Notes: generated by a model from the sequence alone, not told the origin. DNA of 64,000 bases from Oligoflexia bacterium (GCA_024229115.1 JAAEST010000097.1:248001-312000), one strand, 5' to 3'; counted from the stretch's first letter, positions 25,286 to 35,071 are shown. Numbers and translations: made by a program.

Positions 25286-27100
25286 CTAAGAATCTCTATA
25301 TAAAGCGTCGATTTCACTGCTAAATTTGTTAAATATCTCTCGCTTCTTTATTTTGAGGCTGGGCGTTAAAAAGCCATTTTCGAGAGATATTTCCAGTGGA
25401 GAAATAAAGAAGTCTTTAATTGTTTCAAACGGAGCAAGGTTCGCATTTACTCTATCTATTTCTTCTTCAATGACTTCTTTTACTTTCGGTGACTTAGCTA
25501 GGTCATCGAGAGTGCATAGGTGGTCGAGACCCAAACTCTCAAATTCGTCTTCGAAAAGAGCTTTCTCGATTCCGACAACACCCACGGCATACTTTCTTTT
25601 GTCTCCAATCATCATAAACTGCGCAATATGAGGTTGAAGTTTCATTAAGTTTTCAATTTTTTGCGGAGCGATATTTTTACCACCACTTGTGATAATGATG
25701 TCCTTCTTTCTATCTGTGATAACAACATAACCACTACTATTGAGCTCGCCAATATCACCAGATTTAAACCAACCATCTTCTGTGAAGGACTCCTTAGTTG
25801 CTTCTTCGTTCTTATAATATTCTTTGAGCATACCCTCTGTTTTTATAAGAATTTCTCCATCTTCTGCGAATTTAATTTTAACTTCACCAATAGGAAGCCC
25901 TACACTTCCTGGGATCTGTTTTCTTAAGGGATTAAGAGTGATTGGACCAATTGTTTCAGTAAGTCCGTAGCCTTCGAGTATTGGCAAATTGGCCATCTTA
26001 AAAAAGTTAATAATCTCTTTTTCAAGAGGCGCCCCTCCAGTTACAAGAAATCGAACTTTGCCACCAAGATTTTCATAAATTTTAGAAAAGACTAAGTTGT
26101 ACGCGAGCTCTCTTTGAGTTATTTCAAAAGTTGTAGGACTTAAGTCTGATTGAATTTTGTTAAAGTATGTTTTGCTAACTGTTTCGGCCCAATCTATTAA
26201 CTTTGATTTAATAAGGTTCTCGTTGGCCATCTTAGATTTAATCTTGGCATAAATTTTTTCAAACACTCTTGGGACAGCAATAAGGAAAGTAGGCTTACAT
26301 ACTTTTAAGTTGTCCGCAATATGATCAAAACCCTCTGAATAAATTGTTTGATTTCCAAGAATTAAGCAAAGAAGTGAATCTGCCCTTCCTAAGACATGGC
26401 TAAGAGGAAGAAATGTCAAAGAGCGATCATTTTTATCAATACGGTTTTGCATGAAGCCTTTAACATTCAAAAGCATTTGAAGTAATCCGTGATGAGTGAC
26501 TACTGCACCTTTAGGAAGCCCTGTTGTCCCTGATGTGTAGATAATTGTAGCGTTTGACTCTGGGGGAATAGAGATTATATCTTGCTTTAGACTATGATGA
26601 TTATCTTCTAAAAAATCACTTCCATCTTTAATAATTGTCTCAAGACTTTTTATAGTAATATTAGCTATAGGTTCTATCTCTTCATTACTGAAAGTTACAA
26701 TTAGTTTCAACTTAGGACATTTGGAAATGATTTCTTTAATTTTAAGAAACTGAATATTATTTTCTACAAAGATAGATGTTACTTCGCTATGGTTAATAAT
26801 GAATTCTATTTCTTCAGATGTATAGGATGGATAGATTGGAATTGTTGTTCTTTTAGAGCACATAATAGCAAGATCACAAACATTCCAATCAAGGTTAGTG
26901 TTAGAAAGAATCGCGACACTATCTCCCTTTTCAATACCATTTGCTTCTAGGCCATAAGCTGTTTTTTCAATACGATGATAGTAACTTTTAACAGTTAAGT
27001 GTCTAACCTCAGTACCAACAACGGAACCAACTAATGGATAAAGTGAATTAGTATCAAAGTGTTTTAAAAGTAAGTCACCTATTGATTGAATATTACTCAA
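25286..27100 (-). CDS. Long-chain fatty acid-CoA ligase (AMP-forming)
   Basis: 604 residues, FadD15/long-chain acyl-CoA synthetase branch of the ANL superfamily. The AMP-binding P-loop-like motif is IIYTSGTTGLPKGAV (~190-205). The adenine-binding segment GGAPLEKEI and the motif EGYGLTET follow. The hinge SGDIGELNSSGYVVITDRKKDIIITSGG contains the conserved Asp and Arg, and the C-terminal Lys region is intact. It activates fatty acids for oxidation or phospholipid synthesis, at the membrane or in the cytosol. No lipobox or signal. It stands alone, divergent from the small gene at 27200. Confidence 0.93.
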   Translation of the reverse strand: MSNIQSIGDLLLKHFDTNSLYPLVGSVVGTEVRHLTVKSYYHRIEKTAYGLEANGIEKGDSVAILSNTNLDWNVCDLAIMCSKRTTIPIYPSYTSEEIEFIINHSEVTSIFVENNIQFLKIKEIISKCPKLKLIVTFSNEEIEPIANITIKSLETIIKDGSDFLEDNHHSLKQDIISIPPESNATIIYTSGTTGLPKGAVVTHHGLLQMLLNVKGFMQNRIDKNDRSLTFLPLSHVLGRADSLLCLILGNQTIYSEGFDHIADNLKVCKPTFLIAVPRVFEKIYAKIKSKMANENLIKSKLIDWAETVSKTYFNKIQSDLSPTTFEITQRELAYNLVFSKIYENLGGKVRFLVTGGAPLEKEIINFFKMANLPILEGYGLTETIGPITLNPLRKQIPGSVGLPIGEVKIKFAEDGEILIKTEGMLKEYYKNEEATKESFTEDGWFKSGDIGELNSSGYVVITDRKKDIIITSGGKNIAPQKIENLMKLQPHIAQFMMIGDKRKYAVGVVGIEKALFEDEFESLGLDHLCTLDDLAKSPKVKEVIEEEIDRVNANLAPFETIKDFFISPLEISLENGFLTPSLKIKKREIFNKFSSEIDALYRDS

Positions 27101-27199
27101 GAATATAACTCCAGAAATAAAAAAACGTTTATAAACAATAGTTTATCAAAGAACAAATTTAAAACTACTTTGAAGATAATGCCTCATTGGAGGATTGTC

Positions 27200-27439
27200 G
27201 TGGATTTTATAGCAGTAACGAAATGTATTAAAAAAAGAGGAAATCAGTGCACTTTTCATTTTAAGGGATTTTTAAGGGGAAGAAAGATAACAAAGATAGT
27301 TGCTCATGATTACTTAGAAAAAATTGATCTAAATCAGGAATATATAATTCACTTTAAAAAGTTGGATGAAAGTGATGGAGTTCTTCACTCGGAAATAGTT
27401 AAAATCAAAAATATTGAGGAAACTAAATGTTTTTTTTAG
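27200..27439 (+). CDS. Small basic protein of unknown function
   Basis: 79 residues if started at GTG 27200, which has GGAGGA five bases upstream. A longer reading to the ATG at 27086 would overlap the start of the divergent ligase gene and has no ribosome site. The product (FIAVTKCIKKRGNQCTFHF...) is basic and beta-rich with three Cys and could be a small OB-like or SH3-like fold; no family was recognised. It is followed 22 bases later by the DHp-like gene. Confidence 0.5.
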   Translation: MDFIAVTKCIKKRGNQCTFHFKGFLRGRKITKIVAHDYLEKIDLNQEYIIHFKKLDESDGVLHSEIVKIKNIEETKCFF

Positions 27440-27461
27440 AGAGGTGTGTTAACCTTTTTCT

Positions 27462-27722
27462 ATGTCTGATGAAGAAAAAATCGAAATTGATAATGATAAA
27501 CTGATCGAACTTTTTATGGCCGAGAGAAAGTTTCTTCATGATATTTCAAATTACGTAGTGGTGGTTCAGGGTGTTGCAAGTTATATGAAAAGACTTGATG
27601 TGACTGGCTCTGAGATTGATCAAGAGAAGCTAACGAAAAGAGCTGAAGCTCTTGCGACTGCTGCCAAAAAACTAATTAATGACATCAATACTCGAAGAGC
27701 TTCATTAAAAGAAGTTACTTAA
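27462..27722 (+). CDS. Small protein resembling a stand-alone histidine-kinase dimerisation helix pair
   Basis: 86 residues, all helical. FLHDISNYVVVVQGVASYM resembles the H-box of DHp domains (F-hHDIxNPhxxIxG), which would make His26 the phospho-acceptor, but the usual Pro after Asn is Tyr. A second helix (~53-80) could complete the hairpin. No catalytic ATPase domain follows, so if it is phosphorylated another kinase must do it; it could also be a phosphatase or a regulator. Its 3' end overlaps the convergent gene by four bases. Weak ribosome site. Confidence 0.55.
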   Translation: MSDEEKIEIDNDKLIELFMAERKFLHDISNYVVVVQGVASYMKRLDVTGSEIDQEKLTKRAEALATAAKKLINDINTRRASLKEVT

Positions 27723-28117
27723 TCTGAAACTTTAACAGTTACTTTATCCCCAATCATTAATTTTTCAATTTCAAAAAGAGGGTCTTTTTCTTCATTTCGG
27801 ATTTTATTAATACTTCCAATTGCAGCATTGGCTTCAGCATGGATAACCTTTAGCTCTCCAATTTTAACCTTGTAGTTATATCTTTTCTTACTTTCGTATG
27901 GGGCAGAGCGATTGATACTTCTGACAACATCGAGAACAGTTCCAGGTCTGATTCCTTGCTTTTCACCCATGTTGATGTAGTAGTTCTTCTTTGGCGTGTC
28001 TGTGCTATCCATTGGTATGTTCTGAACAATGCTATAGATGATGTAATCATTAGCATTAGCCGCTGTCATACTAAAGAGTAGGAACAGAAACAAGTTGCGC
28101 AGGTTTTTAAGTTTCAT
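27719..28117 (-). CDS. Exported protein, FlgT C-terminal-like
   Basis: 132 residues. Signal peptide ~1-22 (ending TAANA). The mature part has the pattern NMGEKQGIRPGTVLDVVR ... KIGELKVI ... IEKLMIGDKVTVKV, in which Gly-x-Gly-rich turns alternate with strands. This is like the C-terminal domain of FlgT and other short periplasmic domains that bind via an SH3-like fold. A flagellar basal-body role would fit the two flagellins, but none of the usual neighbours are here. Convergent with the DHp-like gene. Confidence 0.55.
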   Translation of the reverse strand: MKLKNLRNLFLFLLFSMTAANANDYIIYSIVQNIPMDSTDTPKKNYYINMGEKQGIRPGTVLDVVRSINRSAPYESKKRYNYKVKIGELKVIHAEANAAIGSINKIRNEEKDPLFEIEKLMIGDKVTVKVSD

Positions 28118-28214
28118 GTCATTTCCTTATGGGATAGGATTATGGAGATTTGCAGGTCTCCTAACTCCTAATCGAAATAAATGAATAGAGACTTAAAAAA
28201 TGACAGAGTAGAAT

Positions 28215-28245
28215 GATCAGATAGGAAAGATTTTCCCATCTGATC
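28215..28245 (-). terminator. Strong stem-loop downstream of the oligopeptide-binding gene
   Basis: GATCAGAT-A-GGAAA pairs with TTTCC-C-ATCTGATC, 13 pairs with one mismatch and a 3-base loop. It lies 16 bases after the stop of the minus-strand gene at 28261, but a T run only appears about 14 bases beyond the stem, so it may protect the mRNA end or be a weak terminator. Confidence 0.55.
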
Positions 28246-28260
28246 GATGTAAGTGCTTAA

Positions 28261-29988
28261 TTAGTCGATTCTTAAATACTTCATGTGGTTATAGATAAGA
28301 TCTGAATGCCTGAAGTTTTGAAGACGATTATGGTGAAGGATATAGTTCCTAGCAAAATATTGCATTACCCATGGAAGATCATTGTGGATATATTTTTCCA
28401 TTTCCTTCATAAGCATATGCTTGCGAGGACCTTCAGGAAGGGATTTCAATTCATTAAACAATTTATCAAATTCAGGATTTGAGTAATAAGTAGAGTTTGG
28501 TCCTGGGCTATGGTTTTTTGTTACAAGAAGCTGCAGAATATTTTCTGCATCTGGGTAATCAAGTGCCCAACCATCTTGCCAGAATTGAAGCTTTCCAGCT
28601 TTTGATTTCTTTAGGAATGCAGGAAATGTATTTAAGATGACATTAACTTCAATTCCAAGTTTATTAAGTTGGGTCTTGATGAATTCACCTTGTTGTTTAT
28701 TAGTGGCGTTCGTTCCCCTCACATCATAATTAAGAGCAGGAAGACCTTTACCATTTGGATAGCCAGCTTTTGCTAAGTATTGTTTTGCTTTTTCCAAGTT
28801 ATATTCATAAGGAAGTTTAGAACTTGGGTCGTATCCTGGAATTCCTGGAGGGTAGATAGAGTTAGACTTAAGTCCAATTCTATTAGTGAACACTTCAATA
28901 TACTTATCAATATCAACAGCGTGAGCAATCGCAAGGCGTAGATTCTTATTAGATCCTAGAATCTTGTCTTGCATGTTGAATCCAAGCCACCAATAAGTGA
29001 GAGTAGGGAAAACCTGAAGTTTGATTCCATCTTTCTTTAAGTCATTGGTGAGACTTCCAGAAGGATCAATCGCAGAAGTGTAATTATCTTTAGGGATAAC
29101 TAGTAGATCGATATTTTTCTTACGGAAGTTAAGCCATCTTGTTTGTGCTTCTTTAATAACTTTGAATTCAATTCCATCAACAAAAGGGATCTGCTTACCG
29201 GCATCTTTTAAAAGACCACGGCTATTGGCCATTCTATCACCTTGTTTAGGATAGTAAGCTTCACGATAATCAGGATTTTTTTCAAGCTTAACACCAAGTA
29301 AAAGGTTTAAAGATTTTAGTTTGAAAGGCCCTGTTCCAACAACAACACGGTTAAGAATATTATTTTCTTTTTCAACTACTTCTAAAGGCATTGGACTAGT
29401 GAATGACATGGCAAGACTGAAAAGCATTTGAGGGTATGTCTCTGTCAGATCAATGACTAATGTATGATCGTCAGGAGCATTTAATCCTGAGACGTTTGTT
29501 GTCTTGAATTTTGAAAAGTCGCTTTTTACAGTATCTCTAAACTCATTTAAACCTTTGATCCTTCCGTCAAAAAGCCACCAACCATTTGATTGAGTAGGTA
29601 TGTAAGCAAGTCTTTTGATTTGAGTAATGAAATCTTGTGCTTTTACATAGCGAGGTTGACCATTGAATGCAGCGTGATCATGATACTTGATGCCTTTTTT
29701 GATTTTAATAGTGAATCTCTTACCATTATTCGTTATCTCTGGCATTCCAACAGCGAGTAATGGTTCTAGAGTATAAGGTCTTTTTAAATAATGATATTGA
29801 TAAAGCTGTTCATAGCACTGATAGATCACAGAAGCTGAAATCGTATCATAACTATTAGCAGGATCAACGGTTGAGATCTCACCAGAAAGAGGGACGTTTA
29901 AAATTTTAGGTCCCTTTGAAAGTGGATTTTTCTTGGTACAAGAAAATGCGAGAACTAATGTTAGTAGTAGGGGTAAAAAAATCTTCAT
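28261..29988 (-). CDS. Oligopeptide-type ABC transporter substrate-binding lipoprotein
   Basis: 575 residues. Lipoprotein signal with lipobox LAFSC (Cys17). The mature protein matches the SBP family 5 (OppA/DppA): GEISTVDPANSYDTISASVI near the start, the segment RFTIKIKKGIKYHDHAAF, VVVGTGPFKLKS, and late RNYILHHNRLQNF. It captures peptides at the outer face of the inner membrane. No permease or ATPase genes adjoin it, so it uses a transporter encoded elsewhere. Its start is two bases from the alaS stop. Confidence 0.9.
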   Translation of the reverse strand: MKIFLPLLLTLVLAFSCTKKNPLSKGPKILNVPLSGEISTVDPANSYDTISASVIYQCYEQLYQYHYLKRPYTLEPLLAVGMPEITNNGKRFTIKIKKGIKYHDHAAFNGQPRYVKAQDFITQIKRLAYIPTQSNGWWLFDGRIKGLNEFRDTVKSDFSKFKTTNVSGLNAPDDHTLVIDLTETYPQMLFSLAMSFTSPMPLEVVEKENNILNRVVVGTGPFKLKSLNLLLGVKLEKNPDYREAYYPKQGDRMANSRGLLKDAGKQIPFVDGIEFKVIKEAQTRWLNFRKKNIDLLVIPKDNYTSAIDPSGSLTNDLKKDGIKLQVFPTLTYWWLGFNMQDKILGSNKNLRLAIAHAVDIDKYIEVFTNRIGLKSNSIYPPGIPGYDPSSKLPYEYNLEKAKQYLAKAGYPNGKGLPALNYDVRGTNATNKQQGEFIKTQLNKLGIEVNVILNTFPAFLKKSKAGKLQFWQDGWALDYPDAENILQLLVTKNHSPGPNSTYYSNPEFDKLFNELKSLPEGPRKHMLMKEMEKYIHNDLPWVMQYFARNYILHHNRLQNFRHSDLIYNHMKYLRID

Positions 29989-29990
29989 GA

Positions 29991-32588
29991 TTAACCTTGT
30001 AATTGTTTTTCTAGTATTACTTTTGCTTGATCAAAGAATGCTTTGTCATTTCCAAGATCTCCAGATCCTTGGGCCATGTCAGGCTTTCCTCCACCACGAC
30101 CATTAATCGTTGAGATAGCTTCCTTAAGAATCTCATTACATTTAACTTGATCTAGTTTCTTTGACCTTCTTACAATAATGGCAAGCTTTCCTTTGTTAGG
30201 TGCTGACATTGCAAGTACACCATTATCGAACTTCTTAACAAAGAGATCTGATAATTTTCTTAGGTCGGAACCTTCCTTTGCTTGAGCGACAACAAAATCG
30301 CACCCACCAATCTTCGTGACGTTTTCAAAGAGCGAAGAACTCTCGGCACTATTTAATTTATCAACGAGTTGTTTTTTCTCTTTTTCAAGATTCTTGATTT
30401 GAGATTGTAGACTATTTACTTTATCTAAGACCAATTCATTTTTTGCTGAAAGATCTAACTCCAGAGTCTTTAAAATAGACGAGCGTGACTTTAAATAATC
30501 ATATGCATGTGTTGCAGTCGTTGCCTCAATACGTCTTACACCTGTTGAGAGTGATCCTTCACTTAAAATGGTAAATAGACCAATATCAGAAGTATTAGCA
30601 ACGTGTGTTCCTCCACAAAGCTCTGTGGAAAATTCACCCATTGTTAAAACACGAACTTCATCACCATACTTTTCACCAAAGAGGGCCATTGCACCACTTT
30701 CCATCGCCTGATCCATAGACATGAGATTAGCATCAACAGAAAGTGATTGAGAGATTTGTTCATTTACTAATCTTTCAACACGATCGAGCTCCTCAGTCGT
30801 TAATGCTTTCATATGAGTAAAATCAAATCGAAGACGATCAGCTGTTACCATTGAACCAGCTTGCTTAACATGATTGCCAAGTACTTTAATAAGTGCTGCT
30901 TGAAGTAAGTGAGTAGCAGAGTGATTTTTTGCTGTGTTATTTCTAACGAGAGAGTCAACTTTAATTTGATAGTTTTCACACTCTTCAAGACCTTCTGAAC
31001 TTTCAACATAATGTGCAAAAAGACCATCAACAGGTTTTTGAGTATCAGTGATCTCAATTTGTTTTTCACCAGCGATCACATAACCTTGATCTCCGGCTTG
31101 ACCACCACTTTCTCCATAGAATGGAGTTTTATCAAAAATTAAAAGATCACCATTATCGGTTTTAATGATTTGTTGTAATTTAGAAGAAGATTCTAAACTA
31201 TCGTAACCAGTGAATTGAGTTTCACCATGCTTATTAAGAGCATCAAAGAAGATCTTATCATCGACAACCGCACCACCTTTCCAAGACTTCTTAGAAGTCT
31301 CTTTTTGTTTTGCCATAGCTTTATCAAAACCTTCTGTATCGAGATCGAGTCCTCTTTCCGCTAAAATAACTTCAGTAAGATCAAGTGGGAAACCATAAGT
31401 ATCATAAAGCTTAAAGGCTGCAGCACCATCAAAGGTTTTACCTTTCTGGCCTTCAATTGCTTCGTTTAGGAATTTTAAACCATTATCTAATGTCTCTAAG
31501 AACTTAGACTCTTCGTTTTCTAAAAACTTTTGTGCCATATCCGCATTCTTAATATTTTGTGGATATTCTTTTGCGAGTGTATCAAGAACTACGGGAGCAA
31601 GTTTATAGAATGAACCTGCTGGAGCTCCAAGTTCGCGTAAATGTCTTACGGCACGACGAATGATTCTTCTAAGAACATAACCACGTCCTTCGTTACTTGG
31701 GATGACACCATCAGTGATAAGCATTGTTGAACTTCTTATATGATCTGCAACAACTCTCATGCTTGTAGTGTATTTTTCATCAGTATACTTTTTTCCAGAA
31801 ACTTTTTCGATCTCATTAAGGATAGGTGTGAAACAATCTGTATCGTAGTTCCAATATTTTCCTTGTAGTGCTGCTGCTACTCTTTCTAAACCCATACCAG
31901 TATCAACAGATGGTTTAGGTAGAGGGAACTGTCCTTCAGGAGTTTTTTCAAACTGCATAAAAACTAAGTTCCAAATCTCAACATATCTTTGCTCATCATC
32001 AAGTAGATCTTGACCTGGTCCAGGCGTAAAGTTCGGAGTTGTATATTTCTCTCCGTGATCATAGAAAATTTCTGAACATGGCCCACATGGACCAAATTCA
32101 CCCATTTCCCAGAAATTATCTTTATCGCCTTTTCTAAAAATTTTATCTAATGGAACGCCAATTTTTTCATTCCAAATTTTCTCGGCTTCATCATCTGAAG
32201 TATGAACAGTTACATATAGTTTTTCTGCAGGAATCTTTAATTCTTTCGTTAGAAATTCCCAAGCAAAAGAAATTGCTTCTTCTTTAAAGTAATCACCGAA
32301 AGAAAAGTTTCCTAGCATTTCAAAGAAAGTATGGTGCCTTGCTGTGAATCCAACATTTTCAAGATCGTTATGTTTTCCACCAGCTCTAACACATTTTTGA
32401 ATTGTTACTGCTCTTTTATCGTCAGTGTTCGCTTTTCCAGTGAAGTAATCTTTAAACTGGTTCATACCTGCATTAGCAAAAAGTAATGTATCATCACCAA
32501 TTGGAATTAATGGTGAAGATGGATGCTTTTTATGACCTTTTGATTGGAAAAATTTATTAAATTTATCTCGAATTTCAGTTACTTTCAT
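29991..32588 (-). CDS. alaS: Alanyl-tRNA synthetase
   Basis: 865 residues, full length. The catalytic domain opens IRDKFNKFFQSKGHKKHPSSPLIP; motif 2/3 regions include GPCGPCSEIFYDHG and GMGLERVAA. The editing domain has HSATHLLQAAL and CGGTHVANTSDIG, which carry the zinc-binding His and Cys residues that clear Ser/Gly-tRNA-Ala. The C-terminal C-Ala region ends with the conserved GGGKPDMAQGSG. It charges tRNA-Ala. It follows recX on the same strand after ~65 bases. Confidence 0.98.
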   Translation of the reverse strand: MKVTEIRDKFNKFFQSKGHKKHPSSPLIPIGDDTLLFANAGMNQFKDYFTGKANTDDKRAVTIQKCVRAGGKHNDLENVGFTARHHTFFEMLGNFSFGDYFKEEAISFAWEFLTKELKIPAEKLYVTVHTSDDEAEKIWNEKIGVPLDKIFRKGDKDNFWEMGEFGPCGPCSEIFYDHGEKYTTPNFTPGPGQDLLDDEQRYVEIWNLVFMQFEKTPEGQFPLPKPSVDTGMGLERVAAALQGKYWNYDTDCFTPILNEIEKVSGKKYTDEKYTTSMRVVADHIRSSTMLITDGVIPSNEGRGYVLRRIIRRAVRHLRELGAPAGSFYKLAPVVLDTLAKEYPQNIKNADMAQKFLENEESKFLETLDNGLKFLNEAIEGQKGKTFDGAAAFKLYDTYGFPLDLTEVILAERGLDLDTEGFDKAMAKQKETSKKSWKGGAVVDDKIFFDALNKHGETQFTGYDSLESSSKLQQIIKTDNGDLLIFDKTPFYGESGGQAGDQGYVIAGEKQIEITDTQKPVDGLFAHYVESSEGLEECENYQIKVDSLVRNNTAKNHSATHLLQAALIKVLGNHVKQAGSMVTADRLRFDFTHMKALTTEELDRVERLVNEQISQSLSVDANLMSMDQAMESGAMALFGEKYGDEVRVLTMGEFSTELCGGTHVANTSDIGLFTILSEGSLSTGVRRIEATTATHAYDYLKSRSSILKTLELDLSAKNELVLDKVNSLQSQIKNLEKEKKQLVDKLNSAESSSLFENVTKIGGCDFVVAQAKEGSDLRKLSDLFVKKFDNGVLAMSAPNKGKLAIIVRRSKKLDQVKCNEILKEAISTINGRGGGKPDMAQGSGDLGNDKAFFDQAKVILEKQLQG

Positions 32589-32652
32589 TACTTCCTCTAG
32601 ATTGAGCTTTTAACGTATCAAAACTAGCATAAGTAATAGATATTTGGAATTT

Positions 32653-33153
32653 TTAGTGCGTATTTAGCTGTTCATCGATGGCCTGATTTATGTATCCTGA
32701 CGCTTCGCCATAAGAATGACCTTTTGATAAGACAAAACGAATTAATTTCTCACGTGATTTCTGTGCGTTATCCTTCTCAACAGTCATGAGATTAAGCTTC
32801 TTTCTTATTAAGTCTTTAATTTGAAATTCACTATCGTAATTATATTCCTTGAAGATAGTGGTGATCTGTTCCATCTCTGGATAACAAAACTCTTGATTGA
32901 GTTTTTGTTGAATGTAGTCAGGGGAATAATTTTTGTACATGAAGCCTTTTATACGAGCCTCAATGTAATATTCTTCTTTGAGATAGTTCTCTTCAACGAG
33001 GTAGTCGATTACTTCGTTAACGATTGCTTTTTCAAATTTACGATCAATGAGTTTTTTGGAAAGTTTATGGCGACTATAGTCTTTCTTCGCCAACATTTTG
33101 ATGGCGAGTAGGTAGCATTTTTTATTCGTTTCGTTTATTTCCATTGCGGCCAT
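32653..33153 (-). CDS. recX: RecA regulatory protein RecX
   Basis: 166 residues. Three-helix repeat domains of the RecX family are visible (LLAIKMLAKKDYSRHKLSKKLI; VIDYLVEENYLKEEYYIEAR; KLIRFVLSKGHSYGEASGYI). RecX binds RecA filaments and limits strand exchange. It lies directly downstream of recA in the same direction, the classical arrangement, with a hairpin terminator between them. The start could be the Met at 33153 or three codons later; no clear ribosome site separates them. Confidence 0.88.
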   Translation of the reverse strand: MAAMEINETNKKCYLLAIKMLAKKDYSRHKLSKKLIDRKFEKAIVNEVIDYLVEENYLKEEYYIEARIKGFMYKNYSPDYIQQKLNQEFCYPEMEQITTIFKEYNYDSEFQIKDLIRKKLNLMTVEKDNAQKSREKLIRFVLSKGHSYGEASGYINQAIDEQLNTH

Positions 33154-33170
33154 TAGCTTGCAATTTAGAT

Positions 33171-33202
33171 AAAAAGAGGGCCTTCATTCGAAGGCCGCCT
33201 CT
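33171..33202 (-). terminator. Attenuating terminator between recA and recX
   Basis: On the minus strand, AGAGG-CG-GCCTTC, loop GAAT, GAAGGC-CCTCT, followed by TTTTT. It lies just after the recA stop and before recX. Read-through would give low recX relative to recA, as described for E. coli recAX. Confidence 0.88.
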
Positions 33203-33213
33203 CTTATATTCTG

Positions 33214-34335
33214 TTATTGGATTTTTGCTTTTCTTGATTTTTTCTTTGGCGTTTCAGCTTCAGGCTCAACAATTTCGCCGGTTGCAGGATCGACGTTAGT
33301 TGCAGCTTCAACAGGAGCATCAGCAAGTCCGTACTTTGCAAGTACCTTCTGCTTAATCTCTGCCATGATCTCAGGGTTTTCAACTAAAAATTGCTTTGAG
33401 TTCTCTCTACCTTGTCCAATCTTGGCATTGTTATAAGAGAACCACGCCCCAGCTTTTTCAACAATTTCATTTGTTACAGCAAGGTCTAGTAGGTCACCTG
33501 TTTGAGAAATTCCTTCTCCATACATGATATCAAATTCGATTTGTTGGAATGGAGGAGCAACTTTGTTCTTAACAACTTTAATTCTTGTTTTGTTTCCAAT
33601 ATGTTGGTCACCATTTTTGATAGCACCAATTCTTCTAATATCCATTCTTACTGAACTGTAGAATTTAAGAGCGTTACCACCAGTAGTAGTTTCTGGGTTA
33701 CCGAACATAACACCAATCTTCATTCTTAATTGGTTAATAAAGATTACTGTACAGTTTGATCTAGAGATCGAACCTGTAAGCTTTCTTAATGCTTGAGACA
33801 TTAGTCTTGCTTGAAGACCCATGTGGCTATCACCCATGTCACCTTCTAGTTCAGCTCTTGGAGTAAGTGCTGCAACTGAGTCAACAATAAGAAGATCAAC
33901 AGCACCACTTCTAACAAGCATATCTGTAATTTCTAGAGCTTGTTCACCACTATCCGGTTGAGAGATAAGAGTATTAGGAATATCAACTCCAAGTTTCTCT
34001 GCGTAAGAAGTATCAAGAGCGTGTTCAGCATCAACGAATGCTACTGTTCCACCTTGCTTTTGAGCTTCTGCGGCAATATGAAGAGTCAGAGTTGTTTTAC
34101 CAGAAGATTCTGGTCCATAGATTTCAATTATTCTTCCTTTTGGAATACCACCAACACCTAAGGCTAAGTCTAACCCTAAACATCCTGTTGGGATCACTGG
34201 AATCTTTTCTTGTTCTTGTTCACCATCAAGCTTCATGATGGCTCCCTTTCCAAATTGTTTTTCAATTGTAGAAAGAGCTAAGTCGAGTGCTTTTTGCTTG
34301 TTGTTTTCAGTACTAGCGGTACGTGATGTAGCCAT
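33214..34335 (-). CDS. recA: Recombinase RecA
   Basis: 373 residues. Walker [10 protein letters not shown] (~71-79), Walker [11 protein letters not shown], the L1 and L2 loops ([33 protein letters not shown]) and the acidic/basic C-terminal tail (KKKSRKAK) are all typical. It catalyses homologous strand exchange and activates LexA self-cleavage. No recognisable LexA box was found in the ~240-base upstream region, so SOS control is not shown. Confidence 0.98.
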   Translation of the reverse strand: MATSRTASTENNKQKALDLALSTIEKQFGKGAIMKLDGEQEQEKIPVIPTGCLGLDLALGVGGIPKGRIIEIYGPESSGKTTLTLHIAAEAQKQGGTVAFVDAEHALDTSYAEKLGVDIPNTLISQPDSGEQALEITDMLVRSGAVDLLIVDSVAALTPRAELEGDMGDSHMGLQARLMSQALRKLTGSISRSNCTVIFINQLRMKIGVMFGNPETTTGGNALKFYSSVRMDIRRIGAIKNGDQHIGNKTRIKVVKNKVAPPFQQIEFDIMYGEGISQTGDLLDLAVTNEIVEKAGAWFSYNNAKIGQGRENSKQFLVENPEIMAEIKQKVLAKYGLADAPVEAATNVDPATGEIVEPEAETPKKKSRKAKIQ

Positions 34336-34539
34336 AGTTGTCTCCCTGAAGAAGTGTATTAATTGTTCTAGTGTGTGCCCATTTACGTTAGCATTTCAGT
34401 CACTAACTGGGCAGGGTTTTCTTACAAAATACATTGATAGTGAGTATTTTTAAGAACTTCATTTCATTGAATTTTATTTTGCGTTTAGTTAAAAACTGAT
34501 CACATAAAAATCAAAAATGATTAACCTTAGAGATTATTA

Positions 34540-34561
34540 TTTGCGTAAGTTTTGCGTAAGT
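34540..34561 (-). repeat. Perfect tandem 11-bp repeat upstream of recA
   Basis: Two adjacent copies of TTTGCGTAAGT (plus-strand reading) lie 12 bases after the pgpA stop and ~205 bases upstream of recA. Perfect head-to-tail repeats with a conserved core GCGTAA look like a regulator or iteron-type site; no protein can be named. Confidence 0.6.
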
Positions 34562-34573
34562 CAAGATGAATTT

Positions 34574-35071
34574 TTAAAAATTTGGAAGGAGTGAAAAATA
34601 ATGCAGTAGGTAGTAAACAGCTCCAGCATAAATTCCACTGATAATGTCATCTACAATTGTACCATAACCATGAGTTACCTGCTTATCAAAATAAGTAGCA
34701 GGCCAAACTTTAAAAATATCAAAAAGTCTGAAGAGTCCGAACATGATTAATAGATGAGACCAGTGGTAGTTCTGAATAAAAAGCCATGCAGTACACATTC
34801 CCAAGACTTCATCCATTACGATCCAGCCGGGGTCATGAAGTTCTAATTTCTTTTGAACAATCTCTGCAATAATGCAACTGGCCACAGTGGCCACTACTAA
34901 GAATGGAATGAAAAGAAAGAATGGAGGTTTAAAAAGTCCTAAAAAATAGAGAAATGGTAAAGTTGCTAGGGTTCCAACAGTTCCAGGGGCCCAGGGTGAA
35001 AACCCTACGCCAAAAAAGCTTAGAAATATTACCTCAGGTCTTTTTAGACTCGGTGTGTTTTTCTCTTTCAT
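34574..35071 (-). CDS. pgpA: Phosphatidylglycerophosphatase A
   Basis: 165 residues, four or more membrane segments. The PgpA signature SPWAPGTVGTLATLPFLYFL is near residues 23-42, and the second conserved block DPGWIVMDEVLGMC carries the acidic residues of the active site. A third block is THGYGTIVDDIISGIYAG. It dephosphorylates phosphatidylglycerol phosphate to phosphatidylglycerol in the inner membrane. It is divergent from the RelA/SpoT-like gene at 35118, with a 46-base gap. Confidence 0.95.
   Translation of the reverse strand: MKEKNTPSLKRPEVIFLSFFGVGFSPWAPGTVGTLATLPFLYFLGLFKPPFFLFIPFLVVATVASCIIAEIVQKKLELHDPGWIVMDEVLGMCTAWLFIQNYHWSHLLIMFGLFRLFDIFKVWPATYFDKQVTHGYGTIVDDIISGIYAGAVYYLLHYFSLLPNF

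Noticed and set aside
27086-27199. Upstream start for the 27200 protein
   Set aside because: It overlaps the divergent ligase start and lacks a ribosome site; GGAGGA lies before GTG 27200.
34336-34573. LexA/SOS box in front of recA
   Set aside because: I looked for TTAC-N3-GTAA and GAAC-N4-GTTC type sites on both strands and saw none. SOS control cannot be claimed.
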